Shown here: one piece after another, positions 1 to 52,895 of the stretch
Layout of the letters: each line of letters opens with the position of its first letter
How positions within the stretch are numbered: position 1 is the stretch's first letter
Assembly: GCF_002775205.1 (NCBI RefSeq)
Contig: NC_036460.1
Location: forward strand, 17,016,402 to 17,080,401
Origin: Xiphophorus maculatus
Lineage: Eukaryota > Chordata > Actinopteri > Cyprinodontiformes > Poeciliidae
Direction of reading: 5' to 3'
DNA length: 64,000 nucleotides
The notes under the pieces: model-generated
What the model was told of the DNA's origin: nothing
Database searches by the model: none
Seen by the model: the letters and a program-made list of their open reading frames with translations, nothing else
Program-made: the position numbers and the translations under genes

Positions 1-112
1 GTGTACCCCGCCTCTCGCCCGGAACGTAGCTGGAGATGGGCACCAGCAACCCTCCCGACCCCATTAGGGACAAGGGTGAACAGAAAATGGATGGATGGAT
101 GGATGGATGGAT
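1..112 (+). repeat. 3' end of a dispersed repeat with an (ATGG)n tail
   Basis: The segment beginning GTGTACCCCGCCTCTCGCCC and ending in six ATGG units (87-110) has the look of a very common fish retroposon end with a tetranucleotide tail. Identified by recall only; family name not assigned. It lies in megf6 intron 33, truncated by the window edge. Confidence 0.55.
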
Positions 113-220
113 ATACTTTAACTATGAAAAGCAAATATCAAAACTCAGTATACACTATTTCGAGCGACAGTACAATAAAGTAAAACTATGTGGTTGGGTA
201 CCTCTGACGGTTCAGAATAC

Positions 221-42458
<42,238 letters not shown>

Positions 42459-42508
42459 AGTTCCAGCTGCTTACAGACACGTTGTTGAAGATTCAGCTGT
42501 GCAGACTT

Positions 42509-42546
42509 AAAAAAAAAAAAAAAAAAAAAAGAAAGAAAGAAAGAAA
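42509..42546. repeat. poly-A run with (GAAA)n
   Basis: 22 A followed by GAAA units on the plus strand, 51 bp upstream of the megf6 start codon (a T/TTTC tract in its 5' region). It may be the tail of a retroposon on the plus strand or a promoter-proximal tract. Confidence 0.85.
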
Positions 42547-43589
42547 AGCCCGTTAAATCCAAAACATTCTGACAAAATTACGGAAGTCCACGTTCAAGCT
42601 TAGAGATTTTTGGCTAACATGCAGTGATGTTTTGATTTGATTCCCGGTTCATGCTACTGATTAGGTGAAGGGGAGGCTCTCTGAGTGTTTGCGAGCCTCT
42701 GTGTTACATGCACCACCCACAAACAGCCGGGATGGTGGGGGCCAAAGAGGGGGTTGTAGGACGCTGAATGTGCCTGCTTCGTTGTCGCAGCCTGTTTTCT
42801 TTTCTTTCTTTCTTTTTTTTACAGTCTATTACAGAAAGTTGTGTTTATCCAACATTGAACTCTTTGCATGCATTCTGTTTAGTTTCTTTAATTGCTTGTG
42901 GGTTTTTTTTGTTGTGTTTTTTAGATATACTGAATTTTCAACTTTTCCATATATCCACCTGCACACTTTTCAGAGGTTCACTTGACCTTTTAATTAACAG
43001 TGTCATCTGAAAGCCATCCAGAGTTGGAGAATTACATTTATGAAATTATATTTAGACTTACACAGTCTCAAGTAATAACTTGATTTATGTGGGTGCCTGA
43101 TATGGAGGGGAATGGCGTGGCAGATCTTCTAACCGCGCAGTCTCAGAAATAAGATAGAATTCTATAAATGGCATTTTGCTAAATCTGAAATAAAATGTAT
43201 TATCAAGAACCAAGTAAAACCATTCTGACAGCAGATTTCAAGGAGTGGACTAAAGGTCATCACATGCAACAGAGAGTAAGGAGAATGCAATTTAGAGTAA
43301 AAACAAGCAGTTGTGATTAGGACAAATAGGGTTAAATAAAACTTTACATTTGATGGGTAAACAACCAACAGGTAAATGTGAATGTGGCATAAACATGCTG
43401 TTTCCAGTATGTCCTACTGGAAACAGCAGAACATACAATAATTCAATGTGAAAAGTTAAAAACAAGTATTAAAGAAACATTATTAGTCTAGACATTAAAA
43501 GACCAATAAAGCATTTCCTTATTATTTTAAAAGGAAAAGGAATTAAATATACGAGTCTAGTTACCGAAAGTTATACACTCCAACGCAGT

Positions 43590-43849
43590 AGATGGCGATA
43601 ATGTATCTTTACGCTGGATGCTACCCGCAAGAAAACCTCAAGCATAACAAGAAACATTTCCTGTTTAAAGTCGAAACAGGGCAAAGAGCGAGAGGAACCT
43701 CCTCTCTCATAGGAATACAAAGAGATGTTAGACAGCCATACTATTTGGAATTTTTGTTCCTAACCTTAATCCGTTGGAACACCAACAGAAGTCCCTTCCT
43801 AGTTTTATTTAATAAATACGTTTTTAGAGAGGTCGCTGCGTTAGCCACG
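43590..43849 (+). promoter_or_regulatory. mff: mff promoter / untranslated first exon (approximate start)
   Basis: A strong donor CACG|GTAAGTAAC ends at 43849, 441 bp before the acceptor ccacag|AGTC (44290/44291) that precedes the mff start codon. This fits an untranslated first exon. The left limit is a guess. The segment begins with a repeat-like piece (GCAGTAGATGGCGATAATG near 43582) that resembles a dispersed fish repeat. Confidence 0.45.
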
Positions 43850-44296
43850 GTAAGTAACCGCGCTAAAGTGTTAGCTCGAAATGGCGAGGAGGCTAAGTTG
43901 TTTTCTTACACTCCACCAGCTGTCTGGCCATATTACTGGTTAAGGCAGACGCACGTACACTGTAAATAATGTAGACGTTAGTTTGCTACTGGTAAAATAT
44001 GTTTGTTATTTTCTGGTATTTATAAGTCAGTGCTAGCTTAATGCTAGGCAGCATACATTTCTTTCTACACGGTCTAAGCGGTTTGGTCGTTTTTGTTTTT
44101 TTTCCCCCCCTGCTTTTATCATATGATAGTATCACGAGATCGAGGTTTCCAGCAAAGCAAAATTGGACCGTTTAAAAATAAACAAACCACGTCAACAATC
44201 TGTGCCAACGTACAATAACAACAGGCAAATGAAAGTACTGCTAAAGCCACTTTTGGGGAGTCACAGGTCCTCCTTGTTTTGGTTCCACAGAGTCAA

Positions 44297-47200
44297 ATGA
44301 GCGGAGCAGCATTTCCGTCCCCGACTGTAGAGATGGCGGAGATCAACCGCATTCAGTATGAGCTGGAGTACACCGAGGGGATCAGCCAGAAGATGCGCAT
44401 CCCGCAGATGCTCAAAGTGGCTCCTCATTCACACGACGAGCCCGGTGATGGTTTACAGGAAGTGCCCCCCAGCGTCATAATGCAAGTGCCAGACAGGATC
44501 GTGATTGCGGGTTGGTGTCGTTTACTTTTGACTTCCCACATTATTATTTGAGTTTAACATTTTAGTTTTCAGTATTCTTGGTATGGTTTTCTGAATGAGA
44601 ACCTACAGATAAGCGTAAAATCATTTGAAAAGAAAAGAACAAACACCGGTTGACAGTTTATTTTGTTTTGATTTCTTGAAAACTTTTAAGTCAGAGTGTG
44701 AAAATGGATATGTGGTTCTTAAAATTTGACTAGCTTAGTTAGAAGTAAAATAAATAAATACAATAATAAACATAATGCAGCCGTAGTTGGACAAGTGTTA
44801 AAGATTTTTAAGTATGTCTACTTTAAGTTTGTCCATAAACACAAAAGCCATAAAATAGTTATTTACTATTATTTAAATGATTTGTGCAACACACAGGTAA
44901 TACATCCAACCACTCTATTACCATTTTTAAGAGCAGATTTTACCTACTCAAATGTTGTGTATAGAAATTGGCAAAAATGATTTGACACTTGGAATTTAGA
45001 GATGGAAAATGTCTAAAAAGATGTTGCTATGTCTAGCTGCTCAAAGCTCTGTGTATACAATCTGCAACATTATATCAGCACAATATATTACAATTTTCAA
45101 TATAATTTGTTCAATATTAATATCACAGAACTCGATTTGGAAGGCAAAATTTATCATAGTGTCAGAAATGTATGCTTTGATTCTGCTTTTTGATGGAGTG
45201 TCACTTTATCAGGTGTCCATGTCTGTCACAGTTCATAGTTCCCAAGAGAATAAAGGTCACAGAGAGAGTTGCAATGTAAATTATGAAGGAGAGGATAATG
45301 TGTTTTTATTACAGTTGATAGTTAACAATAATATTGCCATCCAATGATATCTTTATCTTTGTTACAACTACTTATAAACAACACAGAGCCAAATGTCGAA
45401 GGTCCAGGCATTTTCCTACCCTATGCTTTGGGGCTATTTAGTTTTCCTCATCATATCATGTCAGCTGCTAAAAACTGAAAGTGAAACAGAGATATTGGCA
45501 TGCCAGTTTCTAATGCAGAACACAATGGCTTACATGTTTTGTGTTGGTGCTGATTGTTTACAAGTTTCACAAAGTTTCACTTTGTGATTTGTCAGGAGAT
45601 GCTGCTGACTCCCACTTTCCCAGACCCAGAGACTTAGACCTCATCCAGTCAACACCCCTTGAATCTCTGGCACTGAAAACTCCTCCCAGAGTCCTGACCC
45701 TCAGTGATCAACCTCTGTACTTCTTGGAAGAGGAGCATCAGACAGCTCCAGATACTGAGGAGGTGGTAGGTCATAAAACTACCCTTTGTACTTATAAGAT
45801 ATGCAACTTATAAGTTGCATATCTTATAAGTACAAAATCTTATAAGTTGCATATCTTATAAGTACAAAAGGCTTGCGATTCTACTTGGTGACGTAACATC
45901 ATTACTTCAAAGCATAAATCAGCTGTCTTAATTTTTCTTGTTATAGGTGCAGCCCCAGGGACGTTTAAGGCGGGAGCGTTCTGCCAGTGAGAATGCAGCC
46001 GTCCGCCAACTAACTCATAATGAATCTGCGTAAGTATTTCACCACAGATGCCATCATTAGCTAAGCTCTTTCTTAGCTCTGCTGATGGTTGCATGTAGCA
46101 AACTGTGTCGTTCTTCTAGCTCTTAGTTTTTATTTGGTTCACTCTCATCTTCCATCTGGTCGCCTGTGGTTGCATCTTGTCCGGCAGAACATCTGTTGCT
46201 TGCAGACAAATAATGAAAGCAGCCTATCTTGTCAGTTTTCATTATTATTGTACACGTCAAATAATTAAAATCTTTGGTTTTATTATGTGTACTTTGATAG
46301 ACGGCTAGGTTGTGACAAAGAGTAAAAGCTTGTGAAGGGAAGACGTTTTCTCCTCCAGATTGTTTTCTGCAGCACAGCATCATGTGGTATGAAGTTCATC
46401 AAGTTGCTTTCACGTCACGAGAGAGGGATTAGCCTGTTTCTGTTCATTCCAAGCGCTTTTGCTAAAATGGCTGACAGGTCTCCGTTGCTGCTTCTTTTCT
46501 TTACATTGATCTGTCTAAAGCTTTTATAAAGACAGTGGGGGGTTGTACCTTTTCCTTATTTCTCTCCCTTTCCTTCCTCTTCTTCTGCCCTTTTCCTTTC
46601 TTTCCCTTCAAATTTGCTCCTTGTAATGGTGGGCACTGAGCAGTACAACTTCGCACCCCCCGACCACTAACCAGTCACGCCCTTCCCTCAACATGGCTGA
46701 AGAGCACAACGTGTACAGCGCTAGCGGTGTTCTGTCTTTCATCCAGTCCACTACACGTCGGGCCTACCAGCAAGTCCTGGAGGTCTTGGATGAGAACCCA
46801 CGCAGGTGACCTCCCAACTAACTGGTCATTTGTTTTGTAAAGATTATTGCCAGCGAGTCAAATGCAAACTTCTTGTTGTTTTCCAAGCAGCTTATTCCAA
46901 TTTTTGCCGATGCTGATTTTATGCTCTTTTGCATGATTGATGGACTTCTTTTTAGCACTGGCAATTTCTAATAATACAAATATGTCCTGGGATACAGATA
47001 ATGGTAATAAGAATATTAAGTAGTTTCTAAAAATAATAAAAGAAGACAAGGCTGATGACTTAAGCTTGCAGCTTGAGGCTTGTAAAGAAGCCAATTCTAC
47101 TGCAAGTATTAAAGTCAAACAATACATGTGATTAAGAGTCGTCAGGTTTCCTGACAATGAACGCTGAGTCAGTCATCAGACTTGTTTTGAAATCAGACTT

Positions 47201-48309
47201 CATATTTATCTTTGAAGGAAGGAGAACAGTCGTTTTTGAGAAATCAGCTCCATTAATCTAAAGAACGTCAAATATACTCTGCTGCAGCAAAAAGAAAGTG
47301 TAGTTCTCAATTTTCGACTTAAATTCAAAACTTGTCACATACCGAAGGTTTGTGGCAAAATAGAAGTAACTTTGCATACTTTAGAAAAAGTACCTTTTTA
47401 AAATTTCTACTAACATTTTAGCTCTCGCGTTCCTCTCGGTTCTCTCATCCGTAGTCTAGCAGAGGTTCACTCGAGGTGAAAGCACAAACACTTCATCTTC
47501 AGCCCTGTCTCTGACTCTGCTTTGTGTGCGGTATGGGAGAGGCTTCTTAAAATGCTTCCCACATGTGATGTCTCTTCCAATAACGTGAAACATATTAGGA
47601 GTTCTCATGTTAACTATGACATCGTAGAATATCTAGCAAGCTTAGTCTTGTGGGCTTTAGTGGCATGTGTGCTATGCGCAACACTGTGTTTTTCTAGATC
47701 TCTTTTTCCCTTCTCTGTGTTTCCCCACATTTTTAGCAAACCGTCTCTACGAGGGGGGTCAGGTTTGAGCTCCAACCCCTTGCCTGACTCCAGGTAACTT
47801 CACCTGGCACTTCATATTTTCCTTCTCTTTCCCTGTCCTCAAGCTTTCTTGGCTCTACTACTCATTGTGTTTTAAAATGAGGTCCAGTAATTCTCAGCCA
47901 AGGCATTATGTTTACCTGAAATATATAGTCTAAATTGTTACCAGGAGCTGTAGCTGGTTTGGTTTTAAGAAAGAAATGTAAAAGGAATTTTGTCTGCTTT
48001 TTAAGGTTTGCATTGTCGACAAATGAAAGTTCCCTGGAAGGCCCAGCGGATGACATGACAGCAGTCGATGCAACCACACTTCGACGCCAGGTTAGCTTTA
48101 TCAAATATTTTATTGCAGGTGACTAAAATCTTTAGAAACAGTAGAAAACAATTAGCTTTTTTTATGTGTCTCAACAGCTCATCAAGTTGAACAAGAGACT
48201 CAAACACTTGGAAGATGAGAACAAGGAGAGAGCAAAGCGAGAAATGATTATGTACTCGATCAGTGTTGCTTTCTGGCTCGTCAACACCTGGGTGTGGATG
48301 CGGCGTTAG
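44297..48309 (+). CDS. mff: mff: mitochondrial fission factor, seven coding exons
   Basis: Tail-anchored outer mitochondrial and peroxisomal membrane receptor that recruits the dynamin-related GTPase Drp1 for fission. Coding exons: 44297-44510, 45596-45765, 45947-46029, 46644-46805, 47737-47793, 48006-48090 and 48178-48309. Total 903 bp, 300 residues (the long human form has 342 as I recall). Seen: AAFPSPTVEMAEINRIQYEL and EYTEGISQKMRIP (Drp1-binding repeat region), RERSASENAAV, VLSFIQSTTRRAYQQVLEVL, a coiled coil IKLNKRLKHLEDENKERAKR, and the C-terminal anchor SVAFWLVNTWVWMRR. I chose MSGAAFPSP as start; MAEINRIQ, a few codons later, is an alternative. The first donor (G|GTTGGT) is weak. Human exons encoding the LVRNDSLWHR region were not found. 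Confidence 0.93.
45785..45867. repeat. perfect 52-bp palindrome plus partial extra copy, in mff intron
   Basis: 45785-45836 is identical to its own reverse complement, with no spacer (centre AACTTATAAGTT). Bases 45837-45867 repeat its right half again (ATCTTATAAGTTGCATATCT..). It lies 19 bp after the donor of the second mff coding exon. Confidence 0.9.
46806..47736. other. mff intron, nothing else recognised
   Basis: No additional in-phase mff exon could be placed here. Confidence 0.5.
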
Positions 48310-48704
48310 AGCTCTAGAGTCTGTATTCAATATATTGGATATTAACTACTTGCTGCACCTTGTCCTTGTGGTAAAATATTTTGGGATTTATGAGACCTAA
48401 CCTGCACAGGAATTATATTTTGGGTTTTGTTTATTTGACACATGTACAGTTTTATTTTTTTATTCTTATTTCATCCTGTCCATCCTGTTCTTGTTTTGCT
48501 TTTATTCCAAACTTTTCTGCCCAGTCATAAATGATTTGTAAATATTTGTTCATGGCACCTAAAGCTGTGGGAGGACTTACAGAAGCAGTACGGCATTGGT
48601 CTTAACCTACAGCGTGGAGACATTTGCTATGTGGTAACATGTTAAATATTTATTGCAGGGAGAGTAATATGTGACATCACCTAGGAAATGCAATGTAAAA
48701 AAAA

Positions 48705-48710
48705 ATTAAA
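48705..48710 (+). promoter_or_regulatory. mff: candidate mff polyadenylation signal
   Basis: ATTAAA about 400 bp after the mff stop, preceded by an A run. It faces the dnaaf1 signal on the other strand, 28 bp away. Confidence 0.4.
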
Positions 48711-48737
48711 GTAATACATGCAAAACATTTTCTTGTT

Positions 48738-48743
48738 TTTATT
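48738..48743 (-). promoter_or_regulatory. dnaaf1: candidate dnaaf1 polyadenylation signal
   Basis: TTTATT on the plus strand, i.e. AATAAA on the dnaaf1 strand, 323 bp after its stop. It suggests the two convergent transcripts end within a few tens of bases of each other. Confidence 0.4.
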
Positions 48744-48813
48744 GATGTCAGAACTGAAAAAATACATTGTAAATTTGCTGTTACACAAAGAAGTCCACAT
48801 GAACTTTGTGGAA

Positions 48814-48849
48814 AAGATTTACAAATCTTTCTCAAGATTTGTAAATCTT
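48814..48849. repeat. perfect hairpin in the dnaaf1 3' region
   Basis: 16-bp arms AAGATTTACAAATCTT and AAGATTTGTAAATCTT are exact reverse complements around a 4-base loop (TCTC). In dnaaf1 RNA it would form a stable stem just upstream of the candidate polyadenylation signal. Confidence 0.8.
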
Positions 48850-49065
48850 GAAAAAGGGGTACCTGCAAGAAGTGGAATCAGATAAAAATTGGGTTTCTTT
48901 CACCAAATGTGCTGAAACGTATCAAACAAGCTGAATTTCAACTCTTTATGCGAGAGTCATTTCCAGTTACATCCTAAAGGCCACATTTGACTGTTTTGTA
49001 ATTTCAAATATCACAGGAGGCTAATTTTGTAAAAACAAACCATGTTTACATCTAAAGGTATCTGT

Positions 49066-50845
49066 TCACTCAATCAAGCATTGTCTCTCTGAGGAAGGTT
49101 GATTGGATCCTGGATAGTGAGCAACAACATCCTCATCCTCTGGATAGACCAGTGATGAATCATTAGAGAGCTCAGTTGATTTGTTGCAGCCACCTAGAAA
49201 CAACGAGGATGTTCCGTCATGGCTGAGACCGAAGATACCACCTCCCTGATTCTCAGCTGGTGTCTCTTCATCGCCATCTCCTGATATGACTTCTATTTTT
49301 GGTTTGAAGTCCTGCTGATGGAAGTCTTCTGTATCCACATCTTCCAAGTCGGGCAGCTCGTCAATACGCAGTGACTGGTTTATGGGAAGGTGGATGGTTT
49401 CCAGCTGCTCTTCATCCTCTAGCTCTGTAACTAATGGTCCAGGACCATGTAATGGTACAAGCTCATCTTCTTCTGAAAGATCAGGAGGAACCTGCATAGG
49501 CTGTGTGTTTTCAGACAATCTATTCTCTTTATTCTTCGTTAACGTGTGATTTTCTTTTCCCACATTTGTCTGCAGTATCTGTCCATCTTGTACAGAGTCC
49601 GCCTGGACATTCTCTTCTGTTTCACGCGTGATTTGAGATTGATCATCATTTTCTTCATCAAACTTGTCCTCTTCTGTGTTGAGATCTCTGTTTGCCTCAT
49701 TTTTGTCAACCTTCGAATCTTCCTGGCTGTCCTGCATAAAGATCTGGACATTCTCTCCTTCAGAGGAAGACAAAGTCTCTGTGTTGTTTTCTTCACTAGC
49801 TATGACTGAAGCAGGAGCTGTCTCAATTTTCCCTAAAAGAGAAGTAACTATACAGTTAAACATTAGATTTTCAACTAACTATTCAAATAAAAGCTGAACA
49901 ATGCTCACCTTCCGCTTGCAATTCTCGCAGACGTTTTTTCTCGAGGGCTTTCTCACGAATTTTCGCCAAATCATCCAGGCTGTCCTGGATTTTCCTTCTC
50001 TCCCGTGACGCCCATGCTGCCCTCTCCTTCCACTCCCCCTCCAGCCCTTCCTTGGCCCACGCCTCTGCACATGCCCTGTCTTTGGGGAACACGGGCCGGT
50101 CATCGAGGAAGGTGAGCTGCTTCAGATGTACAATCATGGTCTTCCTGTAGTTTGGGATTTTCTTCACCACCTCATTTCCCATCAGGTTCAGCACTCTCAG
50201 TTCTGGCATTGCCTCCAACACAGAGACAATCTCAGGGTCGTGTAAGAGATTGTGAGACAGGTCCAACACGTTGATGGCCAGACACTGACTCAGATGCTCT
50301 ACGTCCTTCGCACTCTCCAGTTTGTTATGGGATATTTGTAGAGTGCTGAGTTCAGGAAGGCAGGAGATGTTCTCTATGATGTGGATGTAGTTGTTGGAGA
50401 CATTCAGGGTGCAGAGTTTCTTCATGGGTTCCAGGTTTTCCAGCTTGCAAATGAGGTTTTGGTGCAGGAATAAGCAGCGGAGGTCAGTCTGAGCATCCAG
50501 GTTCTCAATCCTCTGGAGACCATTGCTTTCCAGCCAGAGACATTTGAGCCCTGTGTATTCTTCCAGATTCTCAATCTTGGAGAAACCCTTAAAATGCAGG
50601 TACAGTGTGTCATTCAAGCAAGGTGTGGAGTACAGTTTGTTCTTCTTGCAGAGGTCTTTGAGGAACTTCTTGGTCATCCTTGGCTCTGATTGTTTTTCCT
50701 CTTGTATTGAGGGCTGCCACTGGTTTCTATTTTTAATTTTTTCTTCAAATGTATTTTTTATAATCGCACCTGATCCGTTTCCGCCAGAAGCATCACCGGT
50801 GTTTGCTCTTTCCGTTGCGTTTTCTGTAGTCGCCTTATCGTCCAT
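49066..50845 (-). CDS. dnaaf1: dnaaf1 (lrrc50): dynein axonemal assembly factor 1, two coding exons
   Basis: Cytoplasmic factor needed to preassemble outer and inner dynein arms of motile cilia; loss in vertebrates causes ciliary dyskinesia and cystic kidney (established for the family). Coding exons 49909-50845 and 49066-49832 join in phase 1: 1704 bp, 567 residues (human about 725, longer repeats in the tail). The ATG is at 50845-50843; a frame extending three codons upstream begins with GTG and is not a likely start. After a low-complexity N-terminus, [17 protein letters not shown] (57 on) leads into six LRRs ([74 protein letters not shown]) and the LRR cap [18 protein letters not shown] basic helix and an acidic tail with [10 protein letters not shown] and PKIEVIS follow, both conserved. 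Confidence 0.95.
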
Positions 50846-51106
50846 CCTCTTCACAATCGTGTAATTCCCCCAGAATATATTTAAATAAATAAATAAGACT
50901 TAATTTTAATTTTAAAAAAGTATTAGTTGCGGAAATGTAGTAAAACGCGGGCTGTTAATGGTCAAACTGGATAACTATCTGGCAATCCGCTTTGTTTGTC
51001 AGCGTTAATTACGGTTTACGTTGGTTTCCATGGTTACTCCCAGACAGAGGATTCTGTTCGCGTCGGACACTTATCAGTGTAACACACTCCACTGGTAGGA
51101 GGAAAT
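50846..51106. promoter_or_regulatory. head-to-head dnaaf1 / mrpl44 promoter
   Basis: Only 261 bp separate the two start codons of the divergent genes, so core promoters and 5' UTRs must be shared or interleaved. It contains an X-box (51024-51037) and no obvious TATA box placed for either gene. Confidence 0.75.
51024..51037 (-). promoter_or_regulatory. RFX X-box in the dnaaf1 promoter
   Basis: Plus strand GTTTCCATGGTTAC; on the dnaaf1 strand GTAACCATGGAAAC, matching the RFX consensus GTNRCC-N(0-3)-RGNAAC with a 2-base spacer. It lies 179 bp upstream of the dnaaf1 ATG, the usual range for ciliary genes driven by RFX/FOXJ1. Binding is inferred. Confidence 0.7.
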
Positions 51107-52593
51107 ATGGCGGCGGGCTACATGTTAAACCGCGGCGTGCTAACATTTAGGTTGCACTGCCAGCTCGTTTCCAGAAGCCCTTCACTAATACAAGTTAGAG
51201 AAAAGAAACGATGGATGAAAGCTTACACACATATTATGGCGAAGAAGTTAAAGCTCGAAGGACCTCCGCCACCGAAGCCACGGTACCTGACATTTAGCTA
51301 ATGCTAAAGAGCATCTCAAGGCCACTCGTGTGGTATTGTTTTTTTATTAGTAGAAAAAAGAACGACGCAGTAGAAGAAATGTCTACCTTTTTAGCTTTAG
51401 ATTGTAGAAACAATATGTTCATTAAACGTTCATTATATTTATAATATTTTCAGCTCTTCAGCAGGTCTAGTTGCTCATTTTGCCAACATTTTCGAATGAC
51501 ATTGTGATATTTATTGAAAACACTGTCTTCTCTTCGATTCTCCTTCAGCTGGCAACAGCCTAATTGGGATTACCATTCAGAGGTTCAGGCTTTCAGTTCC
51601 CGTCTCCATGAAAACTTCACTCTGGAGTTGCTTAAAACGGCCTTCGTCAATCCGTGTTACTTGCAGGCGGAGCAGGAGAGGAGAAAACAGCTAGGCGTTG
51701 ATTCTGAGGCCACGGCCTTGGTTCTGAAAGACAATTTTCAGCTGAGCAAAAAGGGAGAAGGCCTGACTAAAAGCTTCCTGACCGACTGGTGCAGGGCAAG
51801 CTTTCCTAGTCTGCCACATGAGGGGGTTGAGTGCATTGTGGGGCACCTTAGCAGTCCGTCAGTTGTGACTTATGTTGCAAGAAATCTTGGCATAGAGGAT
51901 CTTACAATGAGTGCAGAATTCCCTGTTCCGGACGAGGTGCTGAATTCCACTTTCATGGCGGTGATCGGAGCTCTGGAGGAAAGCAGTGGGGCAGAGCGAG
52001 CTGCATTCTTTCTCAGAGTAAGGAACTTGTCGGTGCTTGTTTTTTTGTTTTTTTTATTAATTGTTTCAAGGTTGTTTTTATAGTAAATGGTCCTCATCTC
52101 CATCTTCTTTGCTACCCCATAGGATTTCCTATTGACTCAGCTGATAGGGAAGGACCTGTTTGATATGTGGACTGTGGTGAATCCAATGGGATTGCTGGTG
52201 GAGGAACTTTCAAAAAGAAATATTCCTCTGCCAGAACCTCGTCTCATCAGGTCTGCTGGAGCCAGTACTGTCCTCCCACTCTACTTTGTCGGCTTGTACA
52301 GGTACATGTGCAATGATGCATTCTGTTTTTGCTACATTTATTATTCGAATGTGAGATTCATAGAAATAATTTACCTATGCATCGTGTTCATGTTTTGCTT
52401 ATTTTCTGATTCATCTAGTGGCACAAAACTCCTGGCTCAAGGTCCAGGAGAGACACTTGTTGGAGCTGAGGAGGAAGCGGCACGTGTGGCTCTGCGCAAA
52501 CTTTATGGCTTCACTGAGAACCGCAGACCCTTTGACTTCTCTCCACAACAGCAGCATCAGCGGACGTTACTTCAGTCAGCCAGTAGCAACTGA
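51107..52593 (+). CDS. mrpl44: mrpl44: mitochondrial large ribosomal subunit protein mL44, four exons
   Basis: Component of the mitochondrial large ribosomal subunit, an RNase III-like fold followed by a double-stranded RNA-binding domain but not known as a nuclease. Exons 51107-51282, 51549-52017, 52123-52301 and 52419-52593: 999 bp, 332 residues, the same length as human as I recall. Seen: a basic N-terminal targeting stretch ([14 protein letters not shown]), then [63 protein letters not shown], and the C-terminal dsRBD block [20 protein letters not shown] followed by [11 protein letters not shown]. All four junctions follow GT-AG and keep frame. Starts 261 bp from dnaaf1 on the other strand. 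Confidence 0.97.
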
Positions 52594-52889
52594 CAAGTCA
52601 ATAGATCTTAAATCATTATGAATTTAAGGGACAAAGTTGCAGGTGTTACACGGTATAGACTTTCAGCAGGTTATAATTAAACTTGAGTCCACTTTTCAGG
52701 ATTTACTATATTTGGATTTCAAATGTCATTACCACAGAGAAATAAGAACACCAGAGGTCATCTGTTGTACATAAGAAGTGTAAGCCCGTCAGAATAGTAC
52801 AATGCCTGAAATAGACCTGACATTTGGCTTTCCTGTAAATAATGCAGCTGCTCTGTGGTGGGCTTTGTACTGTTATATAACTCACATGT

Positions 52890-52895
52890 AATAAA
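52890..52895 (+). promoter_or_regulatory. mrpl44: mrpl44 polyadenylation signal
   Basis: AATAAA 297 bp after the stop codon, followed by a T/G-rich stretch (tgtttgtatgaatg). A typical position. Confidence 0.65.

Noticed and set aside
43592..43969. 125-codon plus-strand frame at the mff promoter
   Set aside because: It crosses the strong donor at 43849 of the presumed untranslated exon and shows no homology.
44279..44296. Upstream in-frame ATG giving mff an extra six residues
   Set aside because: It lies before the acceptor ccacag|AGTC, so it should be intronic.
49909..50854. GTG start three codons upstream of the dnaaf1 ATG
   Set aside because: Non-ATG start has no support; the ATG at 50845 is in frame and sufficient.
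50523..50864. 113-codon plus-strand frame opposite dnaaf1
   Set aside because: Shadow of the conserved LRR exon on the other strand.
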